Shown here: piece by piece, positions 1-5,033 of the stretch
How positions within the stretch are numbered: the stretch's first letter is position 1
Layout: every line of letters begins with the position of its first letter
Assembly: GCA_947366645.1 (NCBI GenBank)
Contig: CANBAX010000060.1
Location: forward strand, 1 to 5,033
From: an uncultured Clostridia bacterium
GTDB taxonomy: Bacteria > Bacillota > Clostridia > Christensenellales > UBA1242
DNA length: 5,033 nt
Reading direction: 5' to 3'
Notes under the pieces: model-generated
What the model was told of the DNA's origin: nothing
The model's database searches: none
What the model saw: only the letters and a program-made list of their open reading frames with translations
Made by a program: the position numbers and the translations under genes

Positions 1-637
1 GGAATTTCCAGCCCGTCTTTGTTGGAAGGGTTATGCTTGGCATGGCTGCATCAAATGTTGCTGTTGTGCTGGTACTGCCACCACTGCCTCCGTTTGAATT
101 TAATGTCACTGTATAGTTCTTTGGCGTCCAGCGAGCATAAAGTGTTGTATTGCTTGTCTTATTCCAGCCCCGAGCGCTCGTGCCTGTAGAGGTATAGTAT
201 TGTGTACCACCAGTAGAAGCATTAGTATCATAGTAACCAACAAAAGTATACCCTGACCGAGTTGGCAATGTTATACTTGGCATTGCTGCGTCAAAGGTTG
301 CTGATGCACTTGTGCTTCCACCTGTTGGCGTGGTTGAGCCGCTGCCTTTGTTTGTATTTAGAGTTATCGTAAATTTATTTGGCGTCCAGCGAGCATACAA
401 AGTTGTAGCGGCTGTTTTATTCCAGACCCTAGCACTCGCACCAGTGGCTGTATAATACTGTGTACCGCCAGTAGAAGCCGTAGTATCGTAGTAGCCAACA
501 AAGGTATAGCCTGACCGAGTTGGCATAGTGGCTGAAGGCATACCACTATCATAGGTGGCTGTTACACTTGTTGAACCAGCAGTTGGCGTAGTTGAACCAC
601 TGCCCTTATTGGTATTTAAAGTAACGGAATATTTATT
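1..637 (-). repeat. Tandem 258-bp InlB B-repeat array
   Basis: Unit 1 covers 637-380, unit 2 covers 379-122, and unit 3 starts at 121 and runs off the window. Each full unit encodes exactly 86 residues, from an N-K-(Y/F) start to TP. The conserved string ggcgtccagcgagcata appears at 381 and again at 123, a spacing of 258 bp. The two full units are clearly homologous at DNA level but not identical: many third-position changes are silent, so this is an old or diversified duplication. Unit 3 is about 6 residues shorter near its start (NSNGGSGG in place of NTNKGSGSTTPTGG). This stretch looks richer in G and C than the genes to its right. Confidence 0.9.
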
Positions 638-1489
638 TGCTGTTTTTGTCGCCGATGCACCTATGGTATAAGTACTACCCGCCGAAATGGATAAGCTTTT
701 TGGATTTCCAGTACCACTTAAACTGCCAGTCCAACCCGAAAATGTAAAAGTATAACCGGTGGCAGAAGAAAGCACATAGCGAAAATAATATGTGCCAGCT
801 GTAAGTGTTATTCCACTGGTTGAAGTGAGCTGAGTTGTTTGTGAGGAAGAACTTGTACCGTAATATATTGAAGTGACATTTGAAAGAGTGCCACGTTTAA
901 CTGTAGCTGTAGCAGGATTAACTGTGACAAACTTATTTGTGATACTGCCAGTAACATGCTCGATATCAGACCCTAATGGCGTAATAAAAGTACCAAACGA
1001 GGCTTCTATCTTTATATTAATAGTTTGTTTTCCTGTTAAGCCAGTTGTGGCAAGTTTAACGGTAGAAGTATCGCTCGGCATATTTGTTAAATCGCCAGAT
1101 GTATTAGGACCCAAAATTGTAGTATATGTCTTTCCACCAAATGTAATAGTTATATCTATATCATAACCTACTACGAAAACATGACCAAATTCTGAAGTGT
1201 CTGAAACCTCATCTTGCTCTAGCAAAGCTGAAAGCGTTAAGGAAACTTCACTCCCAGAAGTTACCGTAGTCGAACTTAATGTTGCACTCACTCCCAAAGA
1301 TGCCCCTGTTGTAGTAGAAGAGGCATAAAGATAGGTATCACCACTGAATGCGTCAATTCCTATATATTGAATATTTCCATAATCATTTTCAAAAAATCTC
1401 CCTCCCGCACTGTTGCTGATTAAAAGCATCCCTGCGAAAAAGGAGATAATACAAACTATAATTAAATTTAGTTTTGAAAACTTTTTCAT
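1..1489 (-). CDS. Secreted/surface protein with tandem InlB B-repeats (3' end outside window)
   Basis: This frame is open from the ATG at 1489 to the window edge, giving 496 residues with no stop, so the C-terminus and any wall anchor are missing. The N-terminus is a signal peptide or anchor: Lys-rich start (MKKFSK), hydrophobic core at about residues 8-25, then SNSAGG with possible cleavage after residue 28. Residues about 60-190 are Ser/Thr/Val-rich and probably beta-stranded; I do not recognise a family. Residues about 197-284 resemble a divergent InlB repeat (GYTFTFSGW, then alternating strands). Residues 285-370 and 371-456 are two full B-repeats, and a third begins at 457. Each full repeat has TLNTNKGSG, PTRSGYTFVGYYDT and TTLYARWTP. 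B-repeat proteins of this kind (Listeria-Bacteroides repeat, Flg_new) are typically extracellular and sometimes adhesive. That role is inferred here. There is no Shine-Dalgarno at normal distance. The start is chosen because it gives the full signal peptide; the next Met (residue 21) would destroy it. Confidence 0.9.
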   Translation of the reverse strand, partial: MKKFSKLNLIIVCIISFFAGMLLISNSAGGRFFENDYGNIQYIGIDAFSGDTYLYASSTTTGASLGVSATLSSTTVTSGSEVSLTLSALLEQDEVSDTSEFGHVFVVGYDIDITITFGGKTYTTILGPNTSGDLTNMPSDTSTVKLATTGLTGKQTINIKIEASFGTFITPLGSDIEHVTGSITNKFVTVNPATATVKRGTLSNVTSIYYGTSSSSQTTQLTSTSGITLTAGTYYFRYVLSSATGYTFTFSGWTGSLSGTGNPKSLSISAGSTYTIGASATKTANKYSVTLNTNKGSGSTTPTAGSTSVTATYDSGMPSATMPTRSGYTFVGYYDTTASTGGTQYYTATGASARVWNKTAATTLYARWTPNKFTITLNTNKGSGSTTPTGGSTSASATFDAAMPSITLPTRSGYTFVGYYDTNASTGGTQYYTSTGTSARGWNKTSNTTLYARWTPKNYTVTLNSNGGSGGSTSTTATFDAAMPSITLPTKTGWKF

Positions 1490-1499
1490 TTATAATTTT

Positions 1500-1527
1500 A
1501 TTATATACACTTTCCGACAAAAAACAA
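1500..1527 (-). promoter_or_regulatory. Possible promoter of the InlB-repeat gene
   Basis: Read on the minus strand, a perfect TATAAT lies at 1505-1500, with a weak -35 (TTGTTT, 1527-1522) 16 nt upstream. Only 10 nt separate the -10 from the ATG, so a transcript made here would be almost leaderless. That agrees with the missing ribosome binding site, but in AT-rich DNA a chance TATAAT is common. Confidence 0.3.
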
Positions 1528-1556
1528 AATGATTTGGTGCATTAATAAAATTATTT

Positions 1557-1582
1557 AAAAAAAGACTTAAACAGCCTCTTTT
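1557..1582 (-). terminator. Weak intrinsic terminator overlapping the microprotein stop
   Basis: On the minus strand AGGCT (1577-1573) pairs with AGTCT (1567-1563) around a 5-nt loop GTTTA, with one G·U pair. The stem can be lengthened by A-U pairs between the upstream A-run and the seven-T tract at 1563-1557. The TAA stop (1569-1567) lies across the loop and the start of the right arm. The GC content is low, so read-through into the repeat gene is possible. Confidence 0.4.
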
Positions 1583-1698
1583 TTTTCCTTTTTTTTCTGA
1601 TTTTTTTTGAGTTTTATCTTTTTTGCTAATATAACTGCTAAAAGCACAAGATTTGAAAGTCCTAGCAGTATTAAAATTATTAACGCTACTATCTTCAT
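1567..1698 (-). CDS. 43-residue single-pass membrane microprotein with Lys-rich tail
   Basis: The ATG at 1698 opens a 43-codon frame ending in TAA at 1569-1567. Residues 3-25 are an almost unbroken hydrophobic helix (IVALIILILLGLSNLVLLAVILA). Residues 26-43 are very basic, with 10 Lys in 18 residues. By the positive-inside rule the tail should face the cytoplasm, with the N-terminus outside. A GGAG site (1707-1704) lies 5 nt before the ATG. It sits inside the last codons of the 304-residue gene, whose stop ends 2 nt upstream, so translation is probably coupled. The close spacing, good ribosome binding site and sensible topology support a real gene despite its size. I do not recognise a family. 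A signal-anchor partner of the upstream protein is one guess; the hydrophobic stretch is too clean and too well placed to be random. Confidence 0.7.
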   Translation of the reverse strand: MKIVALIILILLGLSNLVLLAVILAKKIKLKKNQKKKEKKEAV

Positions 1699-1700
1699 AT

Positions 1701-2615
1701 TTACTCCACTATCGCCTTAATACTTTCCCCACTATCCGCGTCTTGATAGGTAAGCCAGTAACCAAAGCCTTCATTATTCCCCCTATCAAGCGGAAACCAA
1801 ATTGGATATCCCGATAACTGTTTTGGTGGTGTTTTTTGATATATACCTGGAACACCATAACATATATATTTTAATTTATCGTCATCATACAGTAGCCCCA
1901 AAACATAATAATCTCCACCCTTATCAAATTCGACCTTTACCCATTTTGAATTTGGAATTAGTTCTTGAAGATACTGCTCGGTTGGACTTGAAGCAAACAG
2001 TTTATCAATTTGAGATTTTATCTCTTCATAAAATGATGGTTTATCCTCTGGAATTACAACCTCTTCTTCCTGCATCTTTATACTTGAAAGAGTACTTGAC
2101 GGATTATGTTCAAAAAAGTACTGTCTATACTTACATTTTGCACAAGAATTTTTTTCAAATTCACTCTCAATAGCATCATCTATTTCTTGCTTTAATTCAT
2201 CATCGTATTCTATTCCATGCTCATCTAATGTTTCTTCCACCTCTGACATTTTCGTCGCACCTGCAATAGCGTCTATTACCGCACCATAAACCTCATCTTG
2301 ATTACCTGCGCCGTCACTATTGCCATATAAAATAGCTTCACTTTCCCCGCCTGTAAAATTCACAACCGCGCAAGAAAAGTCTTTAGGCATAGGAATTGAT
2401 AAAGATTTAAAGGTATAAAGCATACTTGAATTGCGGGTTAAACCTGCTTTTGTTACCTTACCATCGATAAAAATTCCTAAGCTTATTATTCCTTGAGGCT
2501 CATTTGCAAAATTGTATAACCTTAGTCTTCCGGAAAGTTTTTCGCCATCATGCTCAAAAGCAAGAACCGCTTTTTGATTTCCATTGCCAGTTAATACCAA
2601 ACTTTTTTTAGTCAT
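1701..2615 (-). CDS. Uncharacterised 304-residue acidic protein with CxxC motif
   Basis: I cannot assign a function. The protein has no signal peptide or membrane helix, so it is probably cytoplasmic. Three parts can be seen. Residues 1-100 look like a beta-rich domain (LVLTGNGNQKAVLAFEH, RLRLYNF, GIISLGIFIDGKV). Residues about 105-195 are a strongly acidic, mostly helical linker containing the CAKCKYRQYFFEH motif (Cys158, Cys161), a possible half metal site. Residues about 196-304 form a C-terminal domain: FYEEIKSQIDKLF, then NSKWVKVEF, YYVLGLLYDDDKLKYICYGVPG, PPKQLSGYPIWFPLD and GYWLTYQDADSGESI. From memory, this C-terminal pattern resembles conserved hypothetical proteins of uncultured Clostridia. 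The start is set by AGGAGA at 2631-2626; the 11-nt gap from GGAG to ATG is a little long, but no other start fits. It is the first gene after a terminator and is coupled to the 43-residue membrane protein downstream. Confidence 0.88.
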   Translation of the reverse strand: MTKKSLVLTGNGNQKAVLAFEHDGEKLSGRLRLYNFANEPQGIISLGIFIDGKVTKAGLTRNSSMLYTFKSLSIPMPKDFSCAVVNFTGGESEAILYGNSDGAGNQDEVYGAVIDAIAGATKMSEVEETLDEHGIEYDDELKQEIDDAIESEFEKNSCAKCKYRQYFFEHNPSSTLSSIKMQEEEVVIPEDKPSFYEEIKSQIDKLFASSPTEQYLQELIPNSKWVKVEFDKGGDYYVLGLLYDDDKLKYICYGVPGIYQKTPPKQLSGYPIWFPLDRGNNEGFGYWLTYQDADSGESIKAIVE

Positions 2616-2626
2616 TATGCTTATTT

Positions 2627-2669
2627 CTCCTATATATAGTATACAGTTGGTTTTTCAATAATGCCTCAA
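2627..2669 (-). promoter_or_regulatory. Candidate promoter and ribosome binding site of the 304-residue gene
   Basis: A gene that begins after a terminator needs its own promoter. The best -10 is TATACT at 2643-2638, followed by GGAG at 2630-2627. The nearest -35-like hexamer is TTGAGG (2669-2664), 20 nt away, which is too long for a standard housekeeping promoter. TTGAAA with TATATA at 16 nt is an alternative, but it would start the transcript inside or after the ribosome binding site. The ribosome binding site is firm; the promoter is tentative. Confidence 0.35.
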
Positions 2670-2704
2670 TAATTTTGGGGAAAGGTGCTGGAATTTATCA
2701 AAAT

Positions 2705-2712
2705 TTGTCGAA
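2705..2712 (+). promoter_or_regulatory. Possible Spo0A box (0A box)
   Basis: The plus strand reads TTGTCGAA, an exact match to the TGTCGAA core that Spo0A binds in sporulating Bacillota. It lies in the intergenic region upstream of the 304-residue gene, about 60 nt from its candidate -10. A single seven-base match can arise by chance, and nothing else in the window proves a spore former. Confidence 0.25.
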
Positions 2713-2725
2713 TAACTTACCCATT

Positions 2726-2757
2726 AAAAAACTTCAGGCCAAAGTCTGAAGTTTTTT
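2726..2757 (-). terminator. Intrinsic terminator of the transketolase operon
   Basis: Near-perfect inverted repeat: ACTTCAG and CTGAAGT arms within 2731-2752, flanked by A and T runs on both sides. On the minus strand the stem begins about 8 nt after the transketolase stop and is followed by six U. The structure is symmetric, so it would also work on the plus strand, where a G·U and a C-G pair extend the stem to 9 bp. Confidence 0.9.
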
Positions 2758-2760
2758 TAT

Positions 2761-4722
2761 TTATTTTTCAAGTAGTTTACTTATTTTTCTTACTATCTCT
2801 TTCACGTTAAAGCCGGCTTTTGAGTAAACTTCTTCGCCTTTGCCACTTTTTGCATAGCCTTCAACCCCGATTAACAAGCCGTCTTCCCCAATATATTTAT
2901 ACCATGTTTTATCGTTAGACGCTTCGATAGCCACCCTTAATTTAGCAGTTTTTTGTAGCACTTTGTTTTTATAATTTGGTGTTTGTTTTTCAAACTGCTC
3001 CATACATGGCATAGATACAACACTTACATCTTTGCCTTTAATCTCGTTTGCCACCTCAAGTGCGAGTGGCACCTCGCTTCCACTTGCAAAGATAACGATT
3101 TCAGCTTCTTTTTCCGCAGGTTTTAAAATATATCCACCTTGAAGAGCATCTTTATAACTTGTGCCTTTTACTTCCTCAATTTTTTGTCTTGTGAGTGCAA
3201 ATGCACATGGTCCGCTTTTTGAAAGTGCTACTTGATAGCCTGCCAAAAGTTCGTTTGTATCACAAGGTCTGTATACATTTAGGCCAATGATATTTCTAAG
3301 TTGTGGAAGCTGCTCTATTGCTTGATGAGTAACGCCATCTTCCCCGACAAGCAGGCTGTCATGAGTAAAGAAATATAGCACATCTAGTTTCATAATTGCT
3401 GACATTCTGATACTTGGAAGCATATAGTTTGAAAACGCAAGATAGGCCGAACAGAAGGGAACAAAATCATCATACAGCGCTATACCATTGCAAATCGCTG
3501 CCATAGCATGTTCACGCACGCCAAAATGAATATTTCTGCCACGTTTATTGCCTGCAAGAAAATTGCCGCCATTATCTATAAACACACCTGTAGAAGCAGC
3601 CACATCTGCCGTGCCACCCACTACTTGTGGTAGTTTTTCGGCAAGTTCATTTAATATATATTTATTAATATTTTTTGTGCTTTCTCCCGCCCATTTATAT
3701 TCGTCTTTAACAAATTTTTGAGGCTCGAATTTTTTTCTATCAAAAAATTGTAAGAATTGTTTAAATAATTCTGGATTTGAGTTGCTGTATACCGCAAGTT
3801 CTTGATTCCATGTTTCGTGGTTTAATCTTCCCTTTCTTGCACTTGCCATACAGAAATCGCGGACATCGTTTGGCACATAAAAACTCTCTTTTACACCTAG
3901 TTTTTCATTAAACACTTTGATTTCTTCGCTAGTTAATACCGCACCGTGTACCGCTGATGTTCCTTCTTTATCAGTACCGATTCCTATTGTGGTTTTGAAA
4001 ATTATAAGAGTGGGTTTATTCATCTTTTTAGCAAATGCTATTGCACGCGAACATGATTTAAAATCATTACCCTTCTTTACCTTGATTACCGCCCAGCCCA
4101 TTGCTTTAAACTTTTTAGCAATATTTTCACGATTTGACAAGTTTAAATTTCCGTCTATTGTAACTTCATTACTATCATATAAAAGTATTAAATTCTTTAG
4201 ATTTAGGTTTCCTGCAAGACTGCAAGCCTCCATTGCCACACCTTCCATTAGACAGCCATCTCCGGCAAGACAATAGGTGTAATTGTTTATTATTGGAAAA
4301 CCGACAGAATTAAATCTTTCCGCCATTATACTTGACGCAACCGCAAGTCCGACTGCATTTGCAACCCCTTGACCTAAAGCGCCTGTGGTTACTTCAACTC
4401 CGCTGGTTTGACCATATTCAGGGTGACCTGGTGTGCGAGAGCCATATTTTCTAAGTTCTTTAAGGTCTTGTATACTTACATCAAAGCCAAACATAGAAAG
4501 AAGGGTATAATATAGCGGACAAGCATGGCCAGATGAGATTACTAATCTATCTCTATTGATAAAATCTGTGTCCGCCACATCAAAATTATAATGGTCTTTG
4601 AATAGTGCTAGCATTATTGATGATGCACCTAGTGCGGTTCCTGTATGACCACTACCTGCATTTGATATTGTTTGTGCTGTAATGGATTTTACATAATTTA
4701 ATGTTTTTTGTGCTATTTTCAT
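2761..4722 (-). CDS. tkt: Transketolase (EC 2.2.1.1)
   Basis: ThDP- and divalent-metal-dependent cytoplasmic enzyme that moves two-carbon ketol units between sugar phosphates in the non-oxidative pentose phosphate pathway. At 653 residues it is close to the usual 650-680 and complete. Domains: ThDP/PP domain about 1-320, pyrimidine domain about 345-512, C-terminal domain about 530-653. Visible active-site residues, aligned by eye to E. coli: His26 (SGH), His66 (SSGH), His100 (TPGH), metal/ThDP motif GDG 154-156 with Asn185, His259 (VHGAVL), Ser377, catalytic Glu404 (GVREH), Phe430, His454 (THDS), Asp462 and His466 (GEDGVTHQ), Arg512 (TRQ). The phosphate-binding Arg358 of E. coli corresponds to Lys350 here. 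SGHTG replaces the common SGHPG. The ATG at 4722 is preceded by AGGGGAG (4736-4730) 7 nt away and overlaps the upstream stop as ATGA, indicating translational coupling. A terminator follows directly, so this is the last gene of its operon. Confidence 0.97.
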   Translation of the reverse strand: MKIAQKTLNYVKSITAQTISNAGSGHTGTALGASSIMLALFKDHYNFDVADTDFINRDRLVISSGHACPLYYTLLSMFGFDVSIQDLKELRKYGSRTPGHPEYGQTSGVEVTTGALGQGVANAVGLAVASSIMAERFNSVGFPIINNYTYCLAGDGCLMEGVAMEACSLAGNLNLKNLILLYDSNEVTIDGNLNLSNRENIAKKFKAMGWAVIKVKKGNDFKSCSRAIAFAKKMNKPTLIIFKTTIGIGTDKEGTSAVHGAVLTSEEIKVFNEKLGVKESFYVPNDVRDFCMASARKGRLNHETWNQELAVYSNSNPELFKQFLQFFDRKKFEPQKFVKDEYKWAGESTKNINKYILNELAEKLPQVVGGTADVAASTGVFIDNGGNFLAGNKRGRNIHFGVREHAMAAICNGIALYDDFVPFCSAYLAFSNYMLPSIRMSAIMKLDVLYFFTHDSLLVGEDGVTHQAIEQLPQLRNIIGLNVYRPCDTNELLAGYQVALSKSGPCAFALTRQKIEEVKGTSYKDALQGGYILKPAEKEAEIVIFASGSEVPLALEVANEIKGKDVSVVSMPCMEQFEKQTPNYKNKVLQKTAKLRVAIEASNDKTWYKYIGEDGLLIGVEGYAKSGKGEEVYSKAGFNVKEIVRKISKLLEK

Positions 4723-5033
4723 TTAATTTCTCCCCTAACTTTTTGAACAGCAATATTTTCATCAAGGCTATCAAGAAATATTGTTTTTGTTGCATTGGCC
4801 TTTAAATATTCATCTCTTGTAACGAATGATACACTGCTTATTATATCTTTCTTTGTAAGATTACTTCTTTCAAGTCTTAAGTAATATATGGCTTGTCCTT
4901 CAAAGAGTATTTTATTGCGCCTATATAAATCATATGGCAAAGAAAGTACAATATTCTTACGCTGTATACAATTTTTAAGAACTTCTTCCTCCTGTCTTTC
5001 TAAGTCTTGCATAGTAAATGATTTTGAAAGTAA
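4719..5033 (-). CDS. Unrecognised protein, C-terminal 104 residues (5' end outside window)
   Basis: The frame is open to the right edge. Seven further codons (LLSKSFT) precede the first Met at 5012, and no ribosome binding site lies before that Met, so the gene very likely starts outside the window. The visible part begins with a charged, helix-forming stretch (LERQEEEVLKNCIQRKN). It continues with alternating strand- and helix-like segments (IVLSLPYDLYRRNKILFEGQAIYYLRLE; KKDIISSVSFVTRDEYL) and ends in VRGEIK. It shows no membrane segment or motif I can name. Its TGA stop overlaps the transketolase ATG, so the two are co-transcribed and probably translationally coupled. That does not by itself imply a sugar-phosphate role. 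Confidence 0.75.
   Translation of the reverse strand, partial: LLSKSFTMQDLERQEEEVLKNCIQRKNIVLSLPYDLYRRNKILFEGQAIYYLRLERSNLTKKDIISSVSFVTRDEYLKANATKTIFLDSLDENIAVQKVRGEIK

Noticed and set aside
364..552. 62-residue minus-strand frame inside the repeats
   Set aside because: It lies in a different frame from the continuous repeat-protein frame, has repetitive low-quality composition and no ribosome binding site.
1..637. CRISPR-like or mobile direct repeats
   Set aside because: The 258-bp period is a multiple of three, stays in frame and encodes InlB B-repeats; there are no short repeats with unique spacers.
873..1166. 97-residue plus-strand frame
   Set aside because: It is antisense to the surface-protein gene, whose frame gives a coherent signal peptide and domains; no ribosome binding site or motif.
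1451..1489. Lipoprotein signal around Cys13 of the surface protein
   Set aside because: The residues before Cys13 (IIV) lack the small residue a lipobox needs at -1, and the Cys sits at the start of the hydrophobic core.
1802..2173. 123-residue plus-strand frame
   Set aside because: Antisense shadow of the 304-residue gene, with no recognisable motif or start signal.
3917..4276. 119-residue plus-strand frame
   Set aside because: Antisense to the ThDP domain of transketolase, which is certain on the other strand.

Overview
All recognisable genes lie on the minus strand, so transcription runs from position 5033 towards 1. The DNA is AT-rich. It uses the standard bacterial code: TGG for Trp, and TAA or TGA as stops. 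Most genes have GGAG-type ribosome binding sites. Together with InlB-type B-repeats and an uncharacterised gene whose C-terminus resembles hypothetical proteins I associate with uncultured gut Clostridia, this suggests a low-GC member of the Bacillota. That placement is inference.

Layout in the direction of transcription: (1) The 3' part of an unrecognised gene enters at the right edge (5033-4719). Its stop overlaps the start of the next gene by 4 bp (ATGA). (2) A complete 653-residue transketolase (4722-2761) has nearly all catalytic and ThDP-binding residues in place. It is followed within about 10 nt by a strong intrinsic terminator (2757-2726) that ends this operon. (3) A 145-nt intergenic region holds that terminator, a perfect match to a Spo0A box, a possible -10 element and a ribosome binding site. 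(4) A 304-residue uncharacterised protein (2615-1701) has a CxxC motif and a conserved-looking C-terminal domain. (5) A 43-residue membrane microprotein (1698-1567) starts 2 nt after that stop, and its ribosome binding site lies inside the end of the upstream gene. A weak intrinsic terminator overlaps its stop. (6) A large secreted or surface protein (1489 to the left edge, incomplete) has a signal peptide, an N-terminal beta-rich region, one divergent B-repeat and then tandem 86-residue InlB/Flg_new repeats that run off the window.

The transketolase belongs to central carbon metabolism (the non-oxidative pentose phosphate pathway) and its unit appears self-contained. The 304-residue gene and the microprotein form a coupled pair of unknown function. 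The repeat protein downstream probably has its own promoter and acts outside the cell. I see no RNA genes, mobile elements, CRISPR arrays or origins.
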